A DNA stretch of 64,000 bases from Leyella stercorea (lineage in GTDB: Bacteria; Bacteroidota; Bacteroidia; Bacteroidales; Bacteroidaceae): contig NZ_JAHQUY010000006.1 of the NCBI RefSeq assembly GCF_019052365.1, positions 6,315 through 70,314 of the forward strand. The letters run 5' to 3'. Below are positions 36,547-44,285 of the stretch, piece by piece. A program made the position numbers and the translations under genes. The notes beneath the pieces are model-generated. The model did not search any database. It had not been told where the DNA came from and saw nothing but the letters and a program-made list of their open reading frames with translations. Position 1 is the first letter of the stretch. Each line of letters begins with the position of its first letter.

Positions 36547-37851
36547 ATGATAAAACGACTTCTTTCTTTCCTTGACGCTTCGCCGGTGAACTTCCTGGCT
36601 GTCAAGAATATCGCAGACACTCTTCTTGCTAATGGTTTCCGCCGTGTAGACCCGTCACAGCCTTTAGGCGAGGTGAAGAGTGGCGACCGCTTCTTTGTTA
36701 CCAAGAACGACTCTTCTGTATTTGCTTTCCGCATCGGCAACAAGCCTATTGCCGACGCCGGCTTCCACATGATTTGCGCTCATTGCGACTCGCCTACTTT
36801 CCGCATCAAGCCCAACGCAGAAATGCTTACCGAGGGCGGCATCGTGAAGCTGAACACCGAGGTTTACGGTGGTCCGATTATGTCTACATGGTTCGACCGT
36901 CCACTTACTCTTGCCGGTCGCGTGATTGTCAGAGGCGAGGACGTTATGCAGCCGCAGACTCTGCTGCTGCACATCAAGCGCCCACTCCTGCAGATAAGCA
37001 ATCTTGCTATCCACTTCAACCGTCAGGTGAACGACGGCGTAGCTCTCAGCAAGCAGAAAGATGTGCTGCCGTTGCTCGGACAGATTACAAGCAAGCTCGA
37101 AGCCGGCAATCTCTTGATGAATGTAATTCTTGAGGAACTGAACAGCAACGCAGCAGGACGCGAGTTCTGCGCTAAAGACATTCTCGACTTCGACCTTTAC
37201 CTTGCAGACGCAACTCCGGCGTGCACATTCGGCGTACACAACGAGTTTATATCTTCAGGACGTCTCGACGACCTCTCTATGTGCTATGCTGGTCTTGAAG
37301 CTCTTATCGCTTCAGATACGACCGACACAACGCAGGTGCTCGCACTCTTCGACAACGAGGAGACTGGTTCGCAGACAAAGCAGGGTGCAGGTAGTCCGTT
37401 CCTCTCATTCATGCTGAAGCGCATCGCTCTTGCTCAAAGCAATACTGAGGAGGCTTACTATCAGGCAGTGGAGCGTGCGTTCATGATTTCGGCTGACAAC
37501 GCTCACGCTTGGCATCCTAACTATCCTGAGAAATACGACCCAACTAACCATCCTATGCTCGGCGGCGGACCGGTTATCAAGTTCAATGCTGCACAAAAGT
37601 ATGCTTCTGACGCTGTTTCGGCTGCAGTATTTGCAGGTCTTTGCGAGAAAGCGGGCGTTCCGTGTCAGCGTTTCGTAAATCATAGTGATGTAGCTGGCGG
37701 AAGCACATTAGGCAATATCCTTGCTTCGTCTATTCCGCTTCGTGGTGTGGATATGGGCAACGCTATCCTTGCTATGCACAGTTGTAGAGAGACGGGAAGC
37801 GTGGCTGACCATGTATACTGCGTGAAGGTATTTACAGAATTCTATTCGTAA
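36547..37851 (+). CDS. M18 family aminopeptidase
   Basis: A 434-residue cytoplasmic metallopeptidase of family M18 that removes N-terminal acidic or other residues from peptides. Two-zinc ligands are visible: AHCDSPTFRIKP near residues 77-88, the Asp of SGRLDDLS near 240, DNEETGS near 275, and the late VNHSDVAGGSTLGN near 380 and MHSCRE near 413. Its length matches bacterial ApeB-type enzymes. A methyltransferase gene starts 13 bases later and is probably in the same operon. Confidence 0.92.
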   Translation: MIKRLLSFLDASPVNFLAVKNIADTLLANGFRRVDPSQPLGEVKSGDRFFVTKNDSSVFAFRIGNKPIADAGFHMICAHCDSPTFRIKPNAEMLTEGGIVKLNTEVYGGPIMSTWFDRPLTLAGRVIVRGEDVMQPQTLLLHIKRPLLQISNLAIHFNRQVNDGVALSKQKDVLPLLGQITSKLEAGNLLMNVILEELNSNAAGREFCAKDILDFDLYLADATPACTFGVHNEFISSGRLDDLSMCYAGLEALIASDTTDTTQVLALFDNEETGSQTKQGAGSPFLSFMLKRIALAQSNTEEAYYQAVERAFMISADNAHAWHPNYPEKYDPTNHPMLGGGPVIKFNAAQKYASDAVSAAVFAGLCEKAGVPCQRFVNHSDVAGGSTLGNILASSIPLRGVDMGNAILAMHSCRETGSVADHVYCVKVFTEFYS

Positions 37852-37863
37852 CACCTTCGCCTC

Positions 37864-38613
37864 ATGACATTGAAGACATTGAACAAAACGACTATAGACG
37901 CTTCTCACGACCCGATGGGCAGCGCTATCAGCGACTACTATAAGAACGGAAGAGCGGCACATCTGCGTGTGCTCTCTTCCATGTTCGAAGAGGACGAAAT
38001 GCCGGTTGAGCATCTGTTCCGATCTGAACAAGAGATGCCACAGCTTGAAAAGCGTGCATTAGAGATTGTACGTGGCAAGGTGTTGGATATTGGTGCAGGA
38101 GCCGGATGCCATGCGCTTGTGTTGAAGAAAAAGGGATTTGAGGTGAAAGCCATTGATGTGTCGCCGCTAAGCTGCGAAGTAATGAAGGCTCGCGGAATAG
38201 AAGATGTGGAATGTATAAACCTCTTCGACCCTCAGCTGCAAGGCAAGTTCGACACTATTCTTTTGCTTATGAACGGCACGGGCATTGCAGGCAAACTCGC
38301 GCGCTTGCCGATGCTGCTCAACCGCTTGAAGGAACTGATGGCTGAAGGCGCACAGATTCTTATCGATTCAAGCGACTTGAAGTATATTTACGAAAACGAG
38401 GACGGATCAGTGGATATTGATCTCGGAGGCAGCTATTATGGTGAGGTTGACTATCAAATGGTCTACAAGAACATAAAAGGCGACTCGTTCGATTGGCTAT
38501 ACGTGGACTCTACACTTCTGAAAGCAAGTTGCGAGCAATGCGGACTAAGCTGTAATGTTATAGAGGAAGGCGATCATTACGACTATCTCGCACGGATTAC
38601 GTCTACACAATAA
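37864..38613 (+). CDS. SAM-dependent methyltransferase, class I
   Basis: A 249-residue protein with a Rossmann-type methyltransferase core: VLDIGAGAGCHALVLKKKG near residues 77-95 (motif I), the acidic residue in VKAIDVSP (motif II), and a motif IV-like FDTILLLMNGTGIAG near 130. The substrate is unknown; the fold suggests a small molecule rather than DNA. It follows the M18 aminopeptidase by 13 bases. Confidence 0.85.
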   Translation: MTLKTLNKTTIDASHDPMGSAISDYYKNGRAAHLRVLSSMFEEDEMPVEHLFRSEQEMPQLEKRALEIVRGKVLDIGAGAGCHALVLKKKGFEVKAIDVSPLSCEVMKARGIEDVECINLFDPQLQGKFDTILLLMNGTGIAGKLARLPMLLNRLKELMAEGAQILIDSSDLKYIYENEDGSVDIDLGGSYYGEVDYQMVYKNIKGDSFDWLYVDSTLLKASCEQCGLSCNVIEEGDHYDYLARITSTQ

Positions 38614-38617
38614 TAAA

Positions 38618-38705
38618 ACGCCAGATTAATCAATATTAATTGATACTCTAATTAACAGAAATCGATACTCTAATTAATAGAAGACGACGCATTAATCATC
38701 AATAT
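38618..38705. repeat. AT-rich array with a 22-base period
   Basis: In the 126-base gap before the FKBP gene, GATACTCTAATTAA occurs at 38642 and again exactly 22 bases later at 38664. The flanking 22-base blocks resemble each other (ATTAATCA near 38625 and 38691). The sequence differs from the GC-rich arrays elsewhere in the window, but the period is the same. Confidence 0.65.
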
Positions 38706-38739
38706 CAATTCATATAACAACCAATATTAAATAGAAAGA

Positions 38740-39138
38740 ATGAACAAACGCGAATATGCTAAGGCAAACCTCGACTGGCTTGCTGCAAAAGCTGAAGAAG
38801 AAGGTGTGATTGCGCTTCCGGAAGGTATATATTATAAGGTGTTGAGCTCAGGAAACAACGACGGAAAGCATCCTACTCCACGCTCCATCGTTACGGCTCA
38901 TTACACCGGTCGCACAATAAACGGCAAGAAATTCGACTCAAGTCGTGGTGGCGCTCCTATTGCGTTCCGCTTGAGCGATCTGATAAAGGGTTGGATAGTA
39001 GCCATGCAACAGATGTGTGTAGGCGACAAATGGGAAGTGTATATCCCTGCAAATATGGGATACGGCAAGTTCTCGCAGCCAGGAATACCTGGCGGTTCGA
39101 CACTTATATTCGAAATAGAATTATTAGGAATAGCGTAG
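38740..39138 (+). CDS. FKBP-type peptidyl-prolyl isomerase
   Basis: A 132-residue protein with one FKBP domain and no signal peptide, so probably cytoplasmic. The domain is seen from VTAHYTGRTINGKKFDSS near residues 50-67, through GWIVAMQQMCVGDKWEVYIP near 87-106, to GYGKFSQPGIPGGSTLIFEIELL. The active site keeps the Tyr and Phe-Asp of the family, and the usual VIPGWxEAL is GWIVAMQQM. It accelerates proline isomerisation in folding proteins. A strong terminator overlaps its stop codon. Confidence 0.92.
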   Translation: MNKREYAKANLDWLAAKAEEEGVIALPEGIYYKVLSSGNNDGKHPTPRSIVTAHYTGRTINGKKFDSSRGGAPIAFRLSDLIKGWIVAMQQMCVGDKWEVYIPANMGYGKFSQPGIPGGSTLIFEIELLGIA

Positions 39139-39162
39139 CAATTGCTACACTATTCCTTTTTT
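39127..39162 (+). terminator. Terminator of the FKBP gene
   Basis: GGAATAGCGTAGCAA (39127-39141) is followed by its near-complement TTGCTACACTATTCC and then TTTTTT (39157-39162). The hairpin includes the stop codon. Confidence 0.85.
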
Positions 39163-39203
39163 ATATACTTCATCAAGAACTTTGAGTATACTTGATAAGA
39201 CAA

Positions 39204-39803
39204 TTAGTCGAGCAACGTTGAAGCTCTTACACGCGACAAAGTTTCTGGTGTCATCTGCAAATAGCTTGCTATGTATACAAGCGGAGCGCGAAGCACCACC
39301 TGCGGCATAAGCTTACATAACTTCTTGTAACGATCCTGTGCAGTCTCGAAGCGCACAAGGTCGGCATGTACCTGAGAAGTAATAAGGCTCTCCTCAAGAA
39401 TTTTGCGATAGAGAATCTGTATGTTGACGTTATGCAGAGCCACTCTCTCAAGGTCCACCTTAGGAATAGCATACACGACAGTAGGTTCGAGGGTTTCTAT
39501 CTGGAGATGTGTAGGTTCCTCCTTAAAGAGGCTTTCTATACACATAACGATAGTATGATCCTGCGCAAGATGTTCTGTCACTTCCTTGCCATGCTTGAAG
39601 TAGAACTGGCGCATCAAACCACGGTCGATGTAGTAAAAGTTACGGCACACGTCGCCCTCCTTAAGCACCAGTTCACCTTTCGGGTACTTAATCGGAACAA
39701 GAATGCTTTCGAGAGCATCAAGCTCTTCATGCGTCATAGTACTGTATCTTCGCGCTAACTCGCGAGCTACGTCGCGGGTATTGGCGTTGAACTTCTCTTT
39801 CAT
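39204..39803 (-). CDS. Crp/Fnr-family transcriptional regulator
   Basis: A 199-residue regulator. Residues 20-125 form a cyclic-nucleotide-binding-like barrel (KGELVLKEGDVCRNFYYIDRGLMR), which here may or may not bind a ligand. A dimerisation helix and a short helix-turn-helix follow (VYIASYLQMTPETLSRVRAS), and the protein ends just after the recognition helix. That short ending is normal for many Bacteroidetes members. No cysteine cluster for an iron-sulfur centre is visible, so it is not an Fnr-type oxygen sensor. It is transcribed alone. Confidence 0.87.
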   Translation of the reverse strand: MKEKFNANTRDVARELARRYSTMTHEELDALESILVPIKYPKGELVLKEGDVCRNFYYIDRGLMRQFYFKHGKEVTEHLAQDHTIVMCIESLFKEEPTHLQIETLEPTVVYAIPKVDLERVALHNVNIQILYRKILEESLITSQVHADLVRFETAQDRYKKLCKLMPQVVLRAPLVYIASYLQMTPETLSRVRASTLLD

Positions 39804-39875
39804 AAGATACTTTCCTTTCTATTCTATTTTTTAGTAAACAAGTTGAGTTTATATGTAGTCTAATAGACAAGTCTC

Positions 39876-41657
39876 TTAGTCGAGTTTAAGCACGGCAAGG
39901 AATGCCTTCTGCGGCACTTCCACGTTACCGATTTGCTTCATGCGTTTCTTACCCTTCTTCTGCTTCTCAAGCAACTTACGCTTACGGCTAACGTCACCAC
40001 CGTAACACTTGGCTGTAACGTCCTTGCGCACACACTTGATGGTCTCGCGAGCCACAATCTTTGCGCCGATAGCTGCCTGAATTGCAATATCGAACTGCTG
40101 GCGCGGGATAAGGTCTTTCAACTTCTCGCACATCTTGCGTCCGATTGTAACGGCATTGTCCTGATGTGTCAATGCAGAGAGTGCGTCTACCGGCTCACCG
40201 TTGAGCAGAATATCGAGCTTTGCAAGACGCGACGGACGGAAACCGTCGAGATGATAGTCGAACGAAGCATATCCCTTGCTTATCGACTTCAACTTATCGT
40301 AGAAGTCGATGACAATTTCGCCCAACGGAAGCATGAAGTGCAACTCAACACGATTGCCACTAACGTATTCCTGATTGATAAGTTCACCACGCTTGTCGAG
40401 ACAGAGCGTCATAATCGGACCGATAAAGTTGGTGGTTGTGATGATTGTTGAGCGGATGTACGGCTCTTCAATATGGTCAATCATTGTCTGTTCCGGCAAT
40501 CCTGACGGGTTATGAACTTCCTTTACATTGCCATGCTTGTCATAAACCATGTACGACACGTTGGGAACAGTTGTGATTACGTCCATATTGAACTCACGAT
40601 CAAGGCGTTCCTGCACAATCTCCATGTGCAAGAGTCCGAGGAAGCCGCAACGGAAACCGAAGCCAAGCGCTACCGACGACTCGGGAGAGAACGTGAGCGA
40701 AGCGTCATTAAGCTGCAACTTCTCAAGCGAAGCACGCAGATTCTCGTAATCATTCGGGTCGATAGGATAAACTCCGGCGAACACCATCGGTTTCACTTCC
40801 TGGAAACCTGCAATCGCCTTGTCGCATGGTCGTGCTACGTGAGTGATTGTATCACCCACCTTAACCTCAGTAGCATCCTTGATACCCGAAATAATATATC
40901 CTACCTCACCTGTCTCAAGTACATCGCGAGGCACCATATCCATTTTCAGCACACCAACCTCATCGGCAACATATTCCATACCGGTGTTGAAGAACTTCAC
41001 TTTATCACCCTTGCGTATCTCGCCATTCTCTATCTTGAAGTAAGCGATGATACCACGGAACGAATTAAACACAGAGTCGAAGATAAGCGCCTGAAGCGGA
41101 GCTTTCGTGTCACCATTAGGATGCGGCACTCGCTCTACGATTGCAGCAAGCACTTCGTCGACGCCCTCACCAGTCTTACCCGATGCGCGCAGAATGTCTT
41201 CACGCTTACATCCGATAAGCTCGATTATCTCGTCCTCCACCTCATCCGGCATTGCGCTCGGCATGTCTATCTTGTTGAGCACGGGGATAATCTCCAAGTC
41301 GTGCTCAATAGCCATATAGAGGTTAGAGATGGTCTGTGCCTGCACACCCTGTGTAGCATCGACAACGAGCAAAGCACCTTCGCAGGCAGCAATGCTTCGC
41401 GACACTTCGTAAGAAAAGTCGACGTGCCCCGGAGTGTCAATAAGATTCAATATATACGTTTCGCCATTATGCTTGTACTCCATCTGGATAGCGTGACTCT
41501 TGATGGTTATACCACGCTCACGCTCCAGATCCATGTTATCCAACATCTGGCCTTCAGTTATCTTGATAGTTTGTGTACGCTCCAACAATCGGTCGGCAAG
41601 TGTCGACTTGCCATGGTCGATATGAGCAATAATACAGAAATTCCTTATATTATTCAT
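39876..41657 (-). CDS. lepA: Elongation factor 4 (LepA)
   Basis: A 593-residue translational GTPase. The G domain shows [14 protein letters not shown] (P-loop), [15 protein letters not shown] and NKIDMPSA. The C-terminal LepA-specific domain ends [21 protein letters not shown]. LepA binds ribosomes and is involved in translation fidelity and ribosome biogenesis under stress. The start is preceded by a -7 box TAATTTTG (41688-41681, minus strand). It is divergent from a small lipoprotein gene. Confidence 0.97.
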   Translation of the reverse strand: MNNIRNFCIIAHIDHGKSTLADRLLERTQTIKITEGQMLDNMDLERERGITIKSHAIQMEYKHNGETYILNLIDTPGHVDFSYEVSRSIAACEGALLVVDATQGVQAQTISNLYMAIEHDLEIIPVLNKIDMPSAMPDEVEDEIIELIGCKREDILRASGKTGEGVDEVLAAIVERVPHPNGDTKAPLQALIFDSVFNSFRGIIAYFKIENGEIRKGDKVKFFNTGMEYVADEVGVLKMDMVPRDVLETGEVGYIISGIKDATEVKVGDTITHVARPCDKAIAGFQEVKPMVFAGVYPIDPNDYENLRASLEKLQLNDASLTFSPESSVALGFGFRCGFLGLLHMEIVQERLDREFNMDVITTVPNVSYMVYDKHGNVKEVHNPSGLPEQTMIDHIEEPYIRSTIITTTNFIGPIMTLCLDKRGELINQEYVSGNRVELHFMLPLGEIVIDFYDKLKSISKGYASFDYHLDGFRPSRLAKLDILLNGEPVDALSALTHQDNAVTIGRKMCEKLKDLIPRQQFDIAIQAAIGAKIVARETIKCVRKDVTAKCYGGDVSRKRKLLEKQKKGKKRMKQIGNVEVPQKAFLAVLKLD

Positions 41658-41710
41658 TGATATATATCAGTTTTTACATGCAAAATTACTTATTTTTTCT
41701 GACAATTAGG

Positions 41711-41718
41711 TATCTTTG
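41711..41718 (+). promoter_or_regulatory. Candidate -7 box of the small lipoprotein gene
   Basis: TATCTTTG fits TAnnTTTG and lies 22 bases before the ATG at 41741. Confidence 0.55.
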
Positions 41719-41740
41719 CACAAGAAAAACAACTAAGAAA

Positions 41741-42142
41741 ATGAAAACGTTTTTATATTGCGCCATAGCAAGTGCCATGCTGCTCTGCAGTTGCCACGAG
41801 AGTATTGAAAAACGCGCCCAGCGCGAGGCCCGTGAATACACGGAAAGAAACTGCCCCACTCCGGTTCTCAACTACATGCGTACGGATAGTGTTGTCTTCG
41901 AAATGAACACGAGGACATACCATTATTATTGTTCGATAATGGACGAGTTGGACGACGCTAAAGTATTCGAAATGAACCGCAAACTTATTGTCGACAACTT
42001 CATGAAGCAAATTGACGAAAGCACAAGTCTGCGCGCCTACAAGAGCGAAGGTTTCAACTTTGCATTGACTCTGCACTCGGGCAAGGACTCGAAAGTGAAG
42101 TATTTCGACAAAGTGTACACGCCGAAAGAGTACAACAAGTAA
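41741..42142 (+). CDS. Small hypothetical lipoprotein
   Basis: A 133-residue protein of unknown function. The first 18 residues are a lipoprotein signal with the lipobox LLCSC, so the mature protein should be anchored to a membrane. The rest is charged and shows a single compact domain (PTPVLNYMRTDSVVFEMNTRTYH and a C-terminal VKYFDKVYTPKEY), without a motif that I recognise. The ATG at 41741 is preferred to the earlier in-frame start at 41657 because the signal peptide begins there. It ends at a repeat-rich inverted structure shared with menB. Confidence 0.75.
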   Translation: MKTFLYCAIASAMLLCSCHESIEKRAQREAREYTERNCPTPVLNYMRTDSVVFEMNTRTYHYYCSIMDELDDAKVFEMNRKLIVDNFMKQIDESTSLRAYKSEGFNFALTLHSGKDSKVKYFDKVYTPKEYNK

Positions 42143-42259
42143 GTTGAGAATCGAGAGTTGAAAGTTGAGAGTTGAAAGTTATGATATGTAAAATTCCAAC
42201 AATTTCAAAAACAATAATTGGTAATCATAACTCCCAATTCTCAATTCTCAACTCTCAAC
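42143..42259. repeat. Large imperfect inverted repeat made of short GAGTTGA units
   Basis: The left arm (42143-42185) is built of GTTGAGA/AGTTGAA repeats, and the right arm (42223-42259) of their complements (CTCAATT, CTCAACT). It lies between the convergent lipoprotein and menB genes and can act as a bidirectional terminator. Confidence 0.7.
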
Positions 42260-42269
42260 TGGACAAACT

Positions 42270-43097
42270 CTACGGCAGTTTCGGATACTTGCTGAAGTCG
42301 GGCTTGCGCTTCTCAAGGAACGCCTTGCCACCCTCCTGCGCTTCATCAAGCATATAATAGAGCATTGTTGCGTCACCGGCAAGTTCCTGAATACCAGCCT
42401 GACCGTCGAGTTCGGCATTGAGACCTGCCTTTATCATACGTAGAGCGAGAGGCGAACGCTCCATCATTGTCTCAGCCCACTCTACGCAGGTGTCCTCAAG
42501 TTCATCGAAAGGCACAACCTTGTTGACCATCCCCATTCGCTCAGCCTCAACAGCCGAATATTGACGGCAGAGGAACCAAATCTCGCGAGCCTTCTTCTGA
42601 CCTACGATGCGAGCCAGATAGCTTGCGCCGAAGCCAGCGTCGAACGAACCCACCTTAGGTCCGGTCTGTCCGAAGATTGCGTTATCGCTTGCAATGGTTA
42701 GGTCGCACATCAAGTGAAGCACATGACCGCCACCGATAGCGTAGCCGTTGACCATAGCGATAACCGGTTTAGGCAGCGAGCGGATCTGCTTCTGCACGTC
42801 GAGCACATTAAGACGAGGCACGCCATCCTCACCAACATAACCGCCGCGTCCCTTCACGTGCATGTCGCCACCCGAGCAGAACGCCTTATCGCCTGCGCCG
42901 GTAAGGATTACGACGCTGATGCGCTGCGCCTCACGACACCATGCGAATGCCTGCGACATCTCCCATGTAGTGCGCGGTGTGAATGCGTTGCGATAGCGCG
43001 GACGATTGATCGTTATCTTCGCTATGCCATTATATTCTTCGAAGAGTATCTCCTTAAAGTCGAAACCTTCAATGGTTTTCCAATTTCTTGTCTCCAT
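42270..43097 (-). CDS. menB: 1,4-dihydroxy-2-naphthoyl-CoA synthase
   Basis: A 275-residue crotonase-family enzyme that closes the ring of o-succinylbenzoyl-CoA in menaquinone synthesis. Family features are [17 protein letters not shown] near residues 33-49, [15 protein letters not shown] near 70-84, the oxyanion loop [12 protein letters not shown] near 117-128, and [22 protein letters not shown] near 145-166, which is diagnostic for MenB. The usual men gene neighbours are absent here. It follows the TSCPD gene by 49 bases and may be in one operon with it. Confidence 0.95.
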   Translation of the reverse strand: METRNWKTIEGFDFKEILFEEYNGIAKITINRPRYRNAFTPRTTWEMSQAFAWCREAQRISVVILTGAGDKAFCSGGDMHVKGRGGYVGEDGVPRLNVLDVQKQIRSLPKPVIAMVNGYAIGGGHVLHLMCDLTIASDNAIFGQTGPKVGSFDAGFGASYLARIVGQKKAREIWFLCRQYSAVEAERMGMVNKVVPFDELEDTCVEWAETMMERSPLALRMIKAGLNAELDGQAGIQELAGDATMLYYMLDEAQEGGKAFLEKRKPDFSKYPKLP

Positions 43098-43146
43098 ATA
43101 TTTTTTTTTATTATATTAGGTGCGTCACGTAAGGACGGCACCGAAG

Positions 43147-43398
43147 TTAATAGCCCATCTGCTCCAAGGCTGCAGCAAGCTGGTCAGGACAACTTGTGTC
43201 CTTACTGCCGCAGGTGATGCCCTTGAGCGTCTGCTTTATCTCTGCAGCCGGCTTACCGACAGCGAGGGCGCAGATACCCTTAAGGTTGCCGTTGCAGCCG
43301 CCGAGGAAAGAAAGGTTGCGGATGATGCCGGCCGCATCAACGTCGATAGTGATAAGTCGGCTGCATGTGCCGCAGGTTACGTACTCCAAATGATTCAT
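43147..43398 (-). CDS. TSCPD domain protein
   Basis: An 83-residue protein consisting of one TSCPD domain. It shows TCGTCSRLITI near residues 8-18, LSFLGGCNGNLKGI near 29-42, and the name-giving TSCPDQLAAAL near 68-78. Three cysteine groups suggest metal binding. The domain is found at the C-terminus of some ribonucleotide reductases; free-standing copies like this one have no known function. Confidence 0.88.
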   Translation of the reverse strand: MNHLEYVTCGTCSRLITIDVDAAGIIRNLSFLGGCNGNLKGICALAVGKPAAEIKQTLKGITCGSKDTSCPDQLAAALEQMGY

Positions 43399-43465
43399 GC
43401 CTAATATTGTTATCTTCTAAAGCGTTCCGCAGGAACAACACTTGCGGAACATCTGTTGTCAACTA

Positions 43466-43499
43466 AAAAAAGAGTGGCTGTAGCCAACCACTCTTTTCA
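43466..43499 (-). terminator. yebC terminator
   Basis: AAAAGAGTGG (43468-43477) pairs with CCACTCTTTT (43488-43497); on the minus strand it is followed by a run of T. It lies 20 bases after the yebC stop. Confidence 0.85.
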
Positions 43500-43518
43500 A
43501 TATTTTTTATTCTTACTC

Positions 43519-44256
43519 TTACTCAGCCTCTTCCGGCTTCATGTTTGTGTAAACGTTCTGTACATCGTCAAACTCCTCAAGGCGCTCAACCATCTTGTCG
43601 ATGGTAGCACGCTGCTCAGCGTCAAGGTCCTTAAGGTCGTTAGGTACGTATGTGAACTCGCCACCGATATCTTCAAAGCCCTGCTCCTCGAGGAACTTCT
43701 GGATTTGTGCGTAAGCCTTTACATCGTCACCGTAGATAGTGATTGTGCCTTCCTCGTCGTCCTCGTCGAACTCGTCCTCAACGTTGAAGTCGATGAGCTC
43801 AAGAATAAGCTCTTCCATGTCCACGCCGTCTTTCTTCTTAAAAGTGAACACGCACTTGTGGTCGAAGAGGTAAGAAAGCGAACCAGTTGTACCGAGTGTA
43901 CCGTTGAACTTGTTGAACACCGAGCGAACGTCGCCTACAGTACGTGTAGTGTTGTCGGTAAGTGTGTCAACGAAGACAGCGATGCCATGAGGGCCATATC
44001 CCTCGTATGTTACTTCCTTGTACTCGCTCTGGTCCTTACCCATAGCGTTCTTGATAGCACGCTCGATGTTATCCTTCGGCATGTTCTCGCGCTTACATGT
44101 AGCGATGATAGAACGGAGTGACGGGTTGTTCTCAGGTTCCGGACCGCCTGCCTTAACAGCGATAGCGATCTGCTTGCCCAGACGGGTGAATGTCTTAGCC
44201 ATGTGGCCCCAACGCTTCAGCTTTGTAGCTTTGCGGTATTCAAATGCTCTTCCCAT
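43519..44256 (-). CDS. yebC: YebC/PmpR family protein
   Basis: A 245-residue YebC-family protein. The N-terminus (MGRAFEYRKATKLKRWGHMAK) and ENMPKDNIERAIKNA near residues 55-69 are characteristic, as are EVTYEGYGPHGIAVFVD near 77-93 and a C-terminal acidic region. Members were described as transcriptional regulators and more recently as factors that help ribosomes translate proline-rich stretches. It lies 29 bases after pheT and is likely co-transcribed with it. Confidence 0.95.
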   Translation of the reverse strand: MGRAFEYRKATKLKRWGHMAKTFTRLGKQIAIAVKAGGPEPENNPSLRSIIATCKRENMPKDNIERAIKNAMGKDQSEYKEVTYEGYGPHGIAVFVDTLTDNTTRTVGDVRSVFNKFNGTLGTTGSLSYLFDHKCVFTFKKKDGVDMEELILELIDFNVEDEFDEDDEEGTITIYGDDVKAYAQIQKFLEEQGFEDIGGEFTYVPNDLKDLDAEQRATIDKMVERLEEFDDVQNVYTNMKPEEAE

Positions 44257-44285
44257 TTTGTTTTATATTGTATTTTTATTGTTTA

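Noticed and set aside
39204..39803. Truncated Crp/Fnr gene
   Set aside because: It ends right after the recognition helix, but this is common in Bacteroidetes regulators, so it is not taken as damage.
40512..41660. 382-codon open frame opposite lepA
   Set aside because: Antisense shadow of lepA with no recognisable domain.
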